This document shows positions 1-5,751 of a DNA stretch of 6,069 nt, in pieces. The notes below the pieces were generated by a model. The model saw nothing but the letters and a program-made list of their open reading frames with translations. It did no database searches and had not been told where the DNA came from. The first letter of the stretch is position 1. The number at the start of each line of letters is the position of its first letter. The translations under genes and the position numbers were made by a program. The stretch lies in the NCBI GenBank assembly GCA_003164825.1, contig PLUH01000258.1:1-6069 (forward strand). Direction: 5' to 3'. The stretch comes from Hyphomicrobiales bacterium. Its GTDB lineage: Bacteria > Pseudomonadota > Alphaproteobacteria > Rhizobiales > Beijerinckiaceae.

Positions 1-292
1 ACCAATGCGGCAGCCGCCCTGAGGTTCCAATTTTGAATTCAGCCCAACCAAACGGCGCCAGAAACGCAGCGGAGGCCATGTCAAACGGACGAGACCGATA
101 AGCCCCTGGTAGAGTCCGTTCCAAGGCTCTCGGGTTCGTTTCTCCGCCTCTGTCATTCAGTGGACGCCATGTCTCGCAAAATCCAGCCTGCAGCCTTAGA
201 TTGGCTCAATTGCGGCGGGCTATCCCGCCCCGCATCGGTCCCGGCTTCGTTCGAGGGGCGTCGGGGTTCGTGACCGAGAGGCTGGCGAGAGT
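1..292. other. Non-coding leader upstream of the rhomboid gene
   Basis: I see no convincing gene here. All three forward frames are broken by stops, and the only ATG-started reading frame of any length (169-273, 34 codons) has no clear ribosome binding site and no recognisable sequence. Base composition is more AT-rich in the first 100 bases than in the flanking genes, which fits intergenic DNA or a promoter region. A GC hairpin lies at 214-229. The promoter of the rhomboid gene presumably lies here, but I could not identify a convincing -35/-10 pair. Confidence 0.6.
214..229 (+). other. Perfect 6-bp GC hairpin upstream of the rhomboid gene
   Basis: GGCGGG at 214-219 pairs perfectly with CCCGCC at 224-229 across a 4-base CTAT loop. 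No T tract follows, so it is not a standard intrinsic terminator. It could be a leader structure or a short operator-like palindrome about 60 bp upstream of the rhomboid start. In DNA this GC-rich, such a short stem can also arise by chance. Confidence 0.25.
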
Positions 293-1156
293 ATGAGCGT
301 TATCGAGCCGCGCAGGATCGCGCGCCGCAGCGAGCCGATGTTCAATGCGCCGCTCGTGGTGCTTGGCCTCATCGTCATTCTCATCGCCATCCAGGCGGCC
401 CTCAATTGGGCGCCCGACGCGGTTCAGGACGGGGTCGTACGCGACTTCGCCTTCGTTCCCGGCCGGCTCACGATCTCGATCTGGCCGCGGCGGCTGATCG
501 AATTGCTCGATCGCGCGAATTCCGATCCGGCGGCGTTGCAGCAAGCCCAGGCGATCCGCGAATTGCGCATTCTGGGCGGCGGAGCGAAGCCGTGGACGCT
601 CCTGACCTACGCCTTTCTGCATGGCTCGTGGACGCATGTGCTGCTCAACAGCGTCTGGCTCATCGCGTTCGGGCCGCCGATCGCGCGCCGGTTCGGCTCG
701 GGGAGGTTCCTTCTGTTCATGGCCGTCACCGCGATCTTCAGCGCGCTCGCGCATTGGGCCAGCGCGCCGATGGATTTCTCGCCGCTGATCGGCGCGTCGG
801 GGGCCGATTCCGGTCTCATGGGCGCGGCGACTCGCTTCATGTTTCAGCCCGGGGCGCCGCTCGGCCCCTCCGCCCCGATCGGCGAACCCGAAATCGAATC
901 GATCCCGGCGGCGACCCTGCGCGGCGTGTTCGTCGACCGGCGCGCGATGATCTTCCTCGGCATCTGGCTCATCACAAACTTCATCTTCGGCGCCGGCGCG
1001 CAGACGTTCGGCTTTTCCGACGCGCCGGTCGCCTGGGTCGCCCATCTCGGCGGCTTTTTTTCCGGGCTCGTGCTGTTTCCGCTGTTCGACCGCCCATTCC
1101 GCCCGCCGCCGCTGACCGGCGACCTTGCGCCGGAGGCGCGGCCGATCGAGCCTTGA
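293..1156 (+). CDS. Rhomboid family intramembrane serine protease
   Basis: A 287-residue integral membrane protease that cleaves transmembrane helices of substrate proteins within the inner membrane; the substrate cannot be told from sequence. Rhomboid signatures are clear. TM1 spans about residues 20-38. The TM2 motif HxxxxHxxxN is H110, H115 and N119, matching the oxyanion-side residues of GlpG. The nucleophile motif GASG is at 167-170 with Ser169. The catalytic-dyad histidine is H251 in VAHLGG, in the last core helix, which carries GxxxG-like glycines. A hydrophilic stretch of about 60 residues between TM1 and TM2 (about 39-98) and a long proline-rich loop at about 184-216 are additions to the minimal six-helix core. 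The C-terminal tail (268-287) is proline-rich and probably cytoplasmic. The chosen ATG has GAGAG-type purine runs just upstream (276-281 and 287-291), a weak ribosome site. The alternative in-frame Met16 would lose only the charged N-terminus. Both catalytic residues are present, so it is likely active. It appears monocistronic or loosely linked to the small membrane gene 123 bp downstream. Confidence 0.92.
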   Translation: MSVIEPRRIARRSEPMFNAPLVVLGLIVILIAIQAALNWAPDAVQDGVVRDFAFVPGRLTISIWPRRLIELLDRANSDPAALQQAQAIRELRILGGGAKPWTLLTYAFLHGSWTHVLLNSVWLIAFGPPIARRFGSGRFLLFMAVTAIFSALAHWASAPMDFSPLIGASGADSGLMGAATRFMFQPGAPLGPSAPIGEPEIESIPAATLRGVFVDRRAMIFLGIWLITNFIFGAGAQTFGFSDAPVAWVAHLGGFFSGLVLFPLFDRPFRPPPLTGDLAPEARPIEP

Positions 1157-1167
1157 TCGGGTTTCCG

Positions 1168-1181
1168 CCGGCGTGAGCCGG
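1168..1181 (+). other. Hairpin with GTGA tetraloop just after the rhomboid stop
   Basis: CCGGC (1168-1172) pairs with GCCGG (1177-1181) across GTGA, a GNRA-type tetraloop in RNA, starting 12 bases after the rhomboid stop codon. It could stabilise the 3' end of the transcript or form a weak terminator, but no U tract follows within about 10 bases. The terminator reading is therefore tentative. Confidence 0.3.
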
Positions 1182-1267
1182 ACGGCGCGGTCAAAATCCG
1201 CTACGCCTGATCGGCACGGAGATCAGAGCCGCGCCGGCGCCGTCGACGGAGCGCGCCGCCCAAACCG

Positions 1268-1277
1268 AAGGGGGGAG
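1268..1277 (+). promoter_or_regulatory. Strong Shine-Dalgarno of the small membrane protein
   Basis: The purine block AAGGGGGGAG ends two bases before the ATG at 1280, and its AAGGGG part sits six bases upstream. It is the best ribosome binding site in the window. It supports the 1280 start and argues that this small gene is really translated. Confidence 0.65.
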
Positions 1278-1279
1278 CC

Positions 1280-1594
1280 ATGGGTCTGCCGACCATCGAT
1301 CCGTTGATTGCCGGAGGAGTCGTTCTCACGACAGCGTTTACCGATGCGATCTATGTGCAATTCACCGCGGCGGTCGCGGCCCGGCGCCGGGTTGCGGCGG
1401 CGTCGTGGAGCAGCGTCTGGTACTTGCTCGCGGCGTTTGCAGTGATCAGCTACACGTCGAACTGGGTCTATGTGCTGTTCGCCGCGGTGGGGTCGTGGAT
1501 CGGCGGCTTCCTCTCGATCACGGCCCTGAACCGCGCGGCGCTGTCGCGGCCTGGGGAGGGGCGGGGAGCTCCGCACGGCGGAGGCCCGACATGA
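1280..1594 (+). CDS. Small three-helix membrane protein, unknown function
   Basis: A 104-residue protein I cannot assign to a named family. Hydrophobic segments are at about residues 8-32 (with a buried Thr/Asp/Tyr stretch, TTAFTDAIY), 44-59 and 61-82, separated by an ARRR basic turn at 34-37 that should lie in the cytoplasm by the positive-inside rule. The central section, with SYTSNWVYVLFA (57-68) followed by GSWIGG (71-76), resembles conserved hypothetical inner-membrane proteins I associate with Hyphomicrobiales; this is recall, not a search result. The tail from about residue 88 is Gly/Pro-rich and looks disordered. The strong ribosome site at 1268-1277 fixes the start. It lies downstream of the rhomboid gene on the same strand (123-bp gap) and converges on opgH. 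A role in transport or as a membrane-complex subunit is possible, but nothing in the sequence decides it. Confidence 0.72.
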   Translation: MGLPTIDPLIAGGVVLTTAFTDAIYVQFTAAVAARRRVAAASWSSVWYLLAAFAVISYTSNWVYVLFAAVGSWIGGFLSITALNRAALSRPGEGRGAPHGGGPT

Positions 1595-1599
1595 ACTTT

Positions 1600-1694
1600 C
1601 CCTGTTAATGCGAAAAAAACTCCCTGTTCAGGCCAAGAAAGACCCTGTTCGGGCAAAGAAGCTCCCTGTTCGCGTCTCCGCGCAAGTGCCTGTT
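1600..1694. repeat. Short tandem array of ~21-bp CCCTGTT units
   Basis: The heptamer CCCTGTT occurs at 1600-1606, 1622-1628, 1643-1649 and 1664-1670. A fifth degenerate copy, GCCTGTT, is at 1688-1694. Start-to-start spacing is 22, 21, 21 and 24 bases. Two adjacent full units (1622-1642 and 1643-1663) agree at 16 of 21 positions, sharing the heptamer plus a following AAGAA-like purine patch. On the minus strand the period reads as a seven-residue pattern starting Asn-Arg (as in NREFF), which produces spurious small ORFs on both strands. The array fills the junction between the convergent small membrane gene and opgH. I recall similar intergenic arrays from Hyphomicrobiales genomes, but that is memory and not a search. 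Function is unknown; no repeat-associated protein gene is adjacent. Confidence 0.75.
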
Positions 1695-1716
1695 GCGGCG
1701 AGCTTTTCAGAGCCGT

Positions 1717-3897
1717 TCAGGCCGCGTTCGGCCGGTCCGCGGCGCTCGGCAGGCGCGCCAGCATGGCGATCAGCGCCCGGTCGCCGAGGACCGCGACCCG
1801 TTCGCGCGCCGTGAGCCAAGCGCGGGCGTCTTCGAACGTTTGAGCGTCATTGAGCTTCGCCGCGGCGACGGCGGTCTCGACGTCGACCTCGCCTCGCCGG
1901 TGACGAGGCGCCTCGCCAAGGAAGGACTCGTGAAGGGCCCGCAACGCCGCGTCGGTCGAGATCGCCTCGAGCGCGTCGTCATGGTCCCGGCCGGTCAGGG
2001 CGAGCTCGGCCGCGAGCATGTTGGCCCGCTCGACGACCGCGGGCGGCGAGGTCTCCTCAGGCGTGCGCAGGAGCCCGATGCGGCGCATGGCGAGGCCGAT
2101 CGTGCGATTTCCGCTCGCCCAGGAGAGCGGAGTGGAAAGGACGAGGCCGGCGATCGTTGGCGACATCCAGACGACCAACGAGGGCGAAATGAGCGCCGCC
2201 GCGAACAGCGTGATGACGCCGAGCAGGACATGTGAGCGATGGCGGCGCGCGATGCTGCTGAAGGGGATCGACCCGTCGTCCCGCCGCTGTGGATTCCACC
2301 CGGTGTCCCGCCCAGACAGGATCTGCGCCACCGACCCGGACTGGATCAGCATCATGATCGGCGCCAGCGCGGCGGAGATGATGATCTCGACGAAAGTCGA
2401 GGCGATGAGCGCGAGCGCTCCGCCCGAGCCGCGGCGCGTCTTCGGGTCAATGAGGGCGAGCAGGAGGCCGAGGAACTTGGGCGCGAGCAGGATGCCGATC
2501 GTCAGCTCGAACAGCTGCAGCGCGCGCTCGTAGTCGAACCGCGGCCAGGCCGGAAACAGCGAGAATTCCTTGGTGAAATACTCCGGCCGAATGTAGTGGG
2601 ACTGCAGCACCAGGACGATGCCGACCAGCAACTGCGCCATCCATAACGGCGAAGCGAGATAGCCCATGATGCCGTGCGCGAGATGTTGTCGCGTCGCAAG
2701 GGTGAAGCCCCGGGCGCCGATGATCCGCGCGTGCTGGAGATTGCCCTGGCACCATCGCCGGTCGCGAGCCGCGAGATCGATGAGCGAGGGCGGGCTCTCT
2801 TCGTACGAGCCTCCGAGGTCGGGCAACATGTAGACGGTGAAGCCTGCGCGCCTCATCAGGCCCGCTTCGATGAAATCGTGGCTGAGAATGTGGCCGCCGA
2901 ACGGCGGCTTGCCCGGCAGGTCCGGCAGTCCGCAATGATCGGCGAACGCGCGCGTGCGGACAATCGCGTTGTGGCCCCAGTAGTTGCCGTCGCGCCCCAT
3001 CCACGCGCTCAAACCCGCGCCGATCACCGGGCCGGCGATCCGGGCGGCGAACTGCTGCAGGCGCGCGAACATGGTGTTGCGATTGATGACGAGAGGCTGG
3101 CTTTGGATGATGCCGGCGTCGGGATCCGCCTCCATCGCCGCCGCCAGGCCCACGATCGCCTCTCCCGTCATCACGCTATCGGCGTCAAGGACGACCATTT
3201 GCGGATAGTGGCCGCCCCAGTGAATGACGAAATCGGCGATGTTGCCCGCCTTGCGGGCAAGATTCTTGCGCCGCCGCCGGTAATAGAAGCGGGCCTGCGG
3301 CAGACGCGCGCGGATGGCGACGAAAGCGCGCTCCTCGGCGATCCAGACATTGGCGTCGGTGGTGTCGGACAGCAGGAAGAAGTCGAACGCGTGCGCCTGG
3401 CCGGTGCGTTCGACGTCCTCGAAAATCGCCTGCATGGCGCCGAAGACGCGCGAAGGCGCCTCATTGTAGATCGGCATCACGACCGCCGTTCGTTCGCGCA
3501 AGCGCGGCGTCGGCTCGCGTCGGCCCGGATGAGCGAGGAGCCAGACAAAGCCGACCACGGCGGAGGTAAGCGAAAGCGTCACCCAGGAAAACGTGACAAC
3601 GAACAGCACCACCATCGCCCATTCAAGCGGCGTGATCGTGCCGACCGCGACGACCTTGAACATCTGGTCGGCGCCATATGCGGTCAAGGCCAGGGCGCCG
3701 CCGAAAACGAGTAGCCGGGTCAGAACCGGCGCGCGGGCGAGGCGCGGCGCGACGAGCGCGCGGCGATCGCGACGCGAGAACCGTTTGAACGACTGAACCG
3801 GCATGGCGAGCGGCGCGAAGCCGGGCATCGAGGAGCCCAGCGACGAGCCCATGTCGCTCGCCCCGGCATCCTTGGGCGTGAGCGTCAGGCTGTCCAT
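1717..3897 (-). CDS. opgH: OPG glucosyltransferase OpgH (MdoH)
   Basis: A 726-residue inner-membrane family 2 glycosyltransferase that polymerises glucose from UDP-glucose into the beta-1,2-linked backbone of osmoregulated periplasmic glucans and passes it to the periplasm. Two N-terminal helices (about 60-78 and 92-122) precede the cytoplasmic catalytic domain (about 138-400). That domain shows VVMPIYNE (139-146), LLSDTTD (175-181), the DADS metal/UDP site (238-241), YWGHNA (306-311), the catalytic-base motif SHDFIEA (339-345, Asp341) and RDRRWCQGN (378-386), the R/QxxRW motif. Further helices lie at about 410-432, 462-483, 497-518, 556-575 and 578-595. The C-terminal cytoplasmic tail keeps the PEExSPP motif seen in E. 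coli OpgH (here 613-619). E. coli OpgH has 847 residues and its catalytic domain starts about 100 residues later, so the N-terminal region is markedly shorter here. The Met at 3897 is chosen because protein similarity fails upstream, where the frame runs antisense-free but out of phase through opgG. The start overlaps the opgG end by 13 bp and has no clear Shine-Dalgarno, so translation is probably coupled to opgG. Confidence 0.95.
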   Translation of the reverse strand: MDSLTLTPKDAGASDMGSSLGSSMPGFAPLAMPVQSFKRFSRRDRRALVAPRLARAPVLTRLLVFGGALALTAYGADQMFKVVAVGTITPLEWAMVVLFVVTFSWVTLSLTSAVVGFVWLLAHPGRREPTPRLRERTAVVMPIYNEAPSRVFGAMQAIFEDVERTGQAHAFDFFLLSDTTDANVWIAEERAFVAIRARLPQARFYYRRRRKNLARKAGNIADFVIHWGGHYPQMVVLDADSVMTGEAIVGLAAAMEADPDAGIIQSQPLVINRNTMFARLQQFAARIAGPVIGAGLSAWMGRDGNYWGHNAIVRTRAFADHCGLPDLPGKPPFGGHILSHDFIEAGLMRRAGFTVYMLPDLGGSYEESPPSLIDLAARDRRWCQGNLQHARIIGARGFTLATRQHLAHGIMGYLASPLWMAQLLVGIVLVLQSHYIRPEYFTKEFSLFPAWPRFDYERALQLFELTIGILLAPKFLGLLLALIDPKTRRGSGGALALIASTFVEIIISAALAPIMMLIQSGSVAQILSGRDTGWNPQRRDDGSIPFSSIARRHRSHVLLGVITLFAAALISPSLVVWMSPTIAGLVLSTPLSWASGNRTIGLAMRRIGLLRTPEETSPPAVVERANMLAAELALTGRDHDDALEAISTDAALRALHESFLGEAPRHRRGEVDVETAVAAAKLNDAQTFEDARAWLTARERVAVLGDRALIAMLARLPSAADRPNAA
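3885..3897 (-). other. 13-bp opgG/opgH coding overlap
   Basis: The opgH ATG (3895-3897) lies inside the last codons of opgG, whose TGA is at 3885-3887. The sequence upstream of the opgH ATG on the minus strand (3898-3915) has no purine-rich Shine-Dalgarno. This points to translational coupling, with ribosomes finishing opgG restarting on opgH, and shows that the two are one operon. Confidence 0.8.
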
Positions 3898-5414
3898 CGG
3901 TAGAGCCACGTTTCGCTCGCCGCCTGGTTGTCGAGGCTGAGGGTCAGGCGCAGCTCGGAATAGGTTTCCGATCCCGGATCGAGATCGAAAACGACCCGCA
4001 CCGAACGCCTGTCTTTGTTGGGAAAGAGGCGAACTGAGACGATCTTGCCCGGAGCCGCGTGAACGTCGGCGGTTACCGCCGCGGCTTTTGCCGGGTCGGC
4101 GAACAGGTCGCCTTCCATCTCGACCGCGAACCGCTGGCGGTTGCCGACCTTGCCGCGCCGCGACGACACGCACGACGCGAGCGGAGGCCTGGACGGCGGC
4201 GACCAGCACCAAAACTGCCGGTAGGCGATCATCAGGCTCGTCGCCGCGGCCATCCCGGCCTTGGGGCGCCATTGCGCGATGACATTCTCATTGGTCTCGG
4301 CTTGGGCCGGGATCTCCAGTAGACGGAGGTCGCCCTCGCCCCAATCGCCGATCGGTTCGATCCACAGCGAAGGTTTGAGTTCCCAATGCGTGTCGTCGTC
4401 GTAAAACGCGTCGAAGGAACGGCTGCGCTGCAGAAGTCCGAAGCCGCGGGGGTTGAGGTCGGAAAAAGCCGAAATCTGCAAGGTCTCGCGGTTGGAGACC
4501 GGGCGCCAGAGCCACTCGCCGCTTCCGCTGAGAATCTGCAATCCGGTCGACTCATAGACGGCGGCGCGGAGATCATCGACGAGGCGATGGTCGAGGGCGC
4601 TGAAGAGATAGGCGGCGGCCATGGCCCCGAATCCCAGCTTGTCGACTGGCGCCCGCGCGATCAGCGTCGTCTCGGTGTCGATGATGGTCGCTTCGAGCGG
4701 GCGCAGCGTAAACCGAAATGCGCCGGTGACGCTTGCCGAATCGAGCAGCGCGTGAAGGGTCAGCGTGTTGGCGGCCGGATTGGGCTTTTCGACCCAGAAT
4801 TCGCGGAACAAGGGAAATTCCTCGCCCGGCTCGTCCCCGGTCCGAATCGCGAGCCCGCGTGCGGTGACGCCGAAGGGCTGGGCGTGCGCGCGTGCGCGAT
4901 AGAAATTCGCCCCCTGGAAGATCGCTACGTCTTCGAAGCCTTGGTCGGACGCCTTGAGAATGCGCAAGCCGGAAAAGCCGAGGTCGCCCAGAACGGCTGG
5001 GGGCTCAAGCTTGCCAAAGTCGAAATTGGCTGCCTCGTAGATCACCTTTTGCGCCATGCCGTTCTCGACGATGTTGATCGCTATCGGCGTCGTATAGACG
5101 AAGCCCCGATGCAGAGGCTCAAGCGAAAAGCCGAGTTTCTGGTCGCTCCAGATCGCGGCGCCCGGCACGCGCCGGATCGACGCGTATTGATCGAAAGTGA
5201 GGTCGGAAAATATGCTTGGCAGCGGAGCTTCCGGCGCCTTGAATGGCTTTGAGGCCAATTCAACCGCCATCTTCACCACGCTGTCGGCAGAGAACGGAAC
5301 CGGCTGGCCTAGCGGTTCGGCGGCGGCGGGTGACGAGCCGGGCGGGGCCAGCGAAGCCGCGAGCGCCCCGCCGACCGCCAGCTGCAAGAATTCGCGACGT
5401 TGCCTGTCCGCCAT
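3885..5414 (-). CDS. opgG: Periplasmic glucan biosynthesis protein, OpgG/OpgD family (MdoG, GH186)
   Basis: A 509-residue exported protein of the MdoG family, which acts on the beta-1,2-glucan backbone delivered by OpgH. The N-terminus is a twin-arginine signal: RREFL at 6-10, a hydrophobic core at about 12-24, and a likely cleavage after the Ala run at 30-32. A Tat signal is typical of OpgD, whereas E. coli OpgG uses a Sec signal. Family landmarks follow in order: FSDLTFDQY (69-77), DLGFSGLRIL (144-153), YGLSARGLAI-like FGVTARGLAI (181-190), GEEFPLFREFWVEKP (197-211), LLDSASVTGAFRF (223-235), GSGEWLWRP (297-305), GFGLLQRSR (324-332), GDWGEG (356-361) and the C-terminal SETWLYRW (500-507). 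Length matches E. coli OpgG (511). The two reported catalytic Asp positions are Glu here (E288 and E376), with Tyr287 in place of His. The ATG at 5414 is chosen because the Tat motif begins right there and nothing family-like lies upstream; its ribosome site (GAAGAA, 5419-5424) is weak. OpgG versus OpgD cannot be settled by sequence alone. Confidence 0.93.
   Translation of the reverse strand: MADRQRREFLQLAVGGALAASLAPPGSSPAAAEPLGQPVPFSADSVVKMAVELASKPFKAPEAPLPSIFSDLTFDQYASIRRVPGAAIWSDQKLGFSLEPLHRGFVYTTPIAINIVENGMAQKVIYEAANFDFGKLEPPAVLGDLGFSGLRILKASDQGFEDVAIFQGANFYRARAHAQPFGVTARGLAIRTGDEPGEEFPLFREFWVEKPNPAANTLTLHALLDSASVTGAFRFTLRPLEATIIDTETTLIARAPVDKLGFGAMAAAYLFSALDHRLVDDLRAAVYESTGLQILSGSGEWLWRPVSNRETLQISAFSDLNPRGFGLLQRSRSFDAFYDDDTHWELKPSLWIEPIGDWGEGDLRLLEIPAQAETNENVIAQWRPKAGMAAATSLMIAYRQFWCWSPPSRPPLASCVSSRRGKVGNRQRFAVEMEGDLFADPAKAAAVTADVHAAPGKIVSVRLFPNKDRRSVRVVFDLDPGSETYSELRLTLSLDNQAASETWLYRWTA
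5317..5414 (-). other. Twin-arginine (Tat) signal peptide of the OpgG/D protein
   Basis: Residues 1-32 hold the RRxFL consensus (R6, R7, E8, F9, L10), a moderately hydrophobic Ala/Gly/Leu core and a Pro/Ser-rich c-region ending in three Ala before Glu33. This predicts export of the folded protein by TatABC and cleavage near residue 32. No downstream transmembrane helix is present, so the mature protein should be periplasmic. Confidence 0.8.
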
Positions 5415-5751
5415 CGTATTCTTCGTTCGTTCGCCCACCGAGCCGGACCGCGTAAAGACGGCCCGACACGGCGTCGCTCCCAACCAAGATGAAAAGTCAG
5501 CCCGGAGGAGAAAACCGCGCCGCAAGCCCGGCGCGTTCCATCCTTGGCGGGTAGGTTGTATATCGTTTTTTGCGGCGCAGCGAGACGCATTTTGCCCCCT
5601 CGGCGAAACGGCGCCGGCCGCGTGTGGCGCGGCGGCTGGAAACCGCGGTCGCCCGCGGCGATATTGCGCGAGCCTGACTGATCCCGCCAGCGATTCGGCG
5701 CCGCCGATCCTAGCTGCGCGAACCGCGCCTTGATGAGAGATGAAACGGCCC
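5415..5751. promoter_or_regulatory. Divergent opgG / glmU intergenic region
   Basis: These 337 bp separate the minus-strand opgGH operon from plus-strand glmU and should carry both promoters. No reading frame here resembles a protein. The only clearly AT-rich core is at 5556-5571 (TTGTATATCG followed by a T run). On the minus strand it offers a TATACA at 5557-5562 that could serve as the -10 of opgG, but no good -35 lies 16-18 bases away. This would leave a leader of about 140 bases. Two CCGCGG palindromes sit at 5643-5648 and 5653-5658. A GGAGGAG at 5504-5510 (+) resembles a Shine-Dalgarno but has no start codon suitably placed. I could not define the glmU promoter. Confidence 0.5.

Noticed and set aside
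169..273. 34-codon plus-strand frame before the rhomboid gene
   Set aside because: No clear ribosome site, no recognisable sequence, and it is interrupted by the GC hairpin region. Chance opening is likely.
206..1045. Long minus-strand reading frame (279 codons) opposite the rhomboid gene
   Set aside because: Its translation is Arg/Asp/Glu/Gly-rich low-complexity typical of antisense shadow in GC-rich DNA, while the plus strand carries clear rhomboid motifs.
1600..1694. CRISPR array reading of the tandem repeats
   Set aside because: Units are about 21 bases in total with only a 7-base conserved part. There are no 23-40-base repeats with unique spacers and no cas genes nearby.
1595..1716. 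Bidirectional intrinsic terminator between the convergent genes
   Set aside because: I found no stable stem followed by a T tract on either strand. The A run at 1613-1619 is not preceded by a GC stem.
2674..3714. Long plus-strand frame (346 codons) opposite opgH
   Set aside because: It mirrors the opgH codon pattern and is Arg/Ala/Asp-rich without any domain. The minus strand has the full set of glycosyltransferase motifs.
3898..4272. Possible 125-residue N-terminal extension of opgH
   Set aside because: The frame stays open upstream of 3897 but lies out of phase over opgG, encodes Arg/Gly-rich sequence without resemblance to OpgH, and would overlap conserved opgG codons.
4386..5252. Long plus-strand frame (288 codons) opposite opgG
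   Set aside because: Antisense shadow of the conserved opgG coding sequence, with no recognisable protein features or ribosome site.
5489..5554. Short plus-strand frame with an internal GGAGGAG in the opgG-glmU gap
   Set aside because: Only 21 codons, and the Shine-Dalgarno-like block lies inside the frame rather than before its start. No start codon follows the block at a usable distance.
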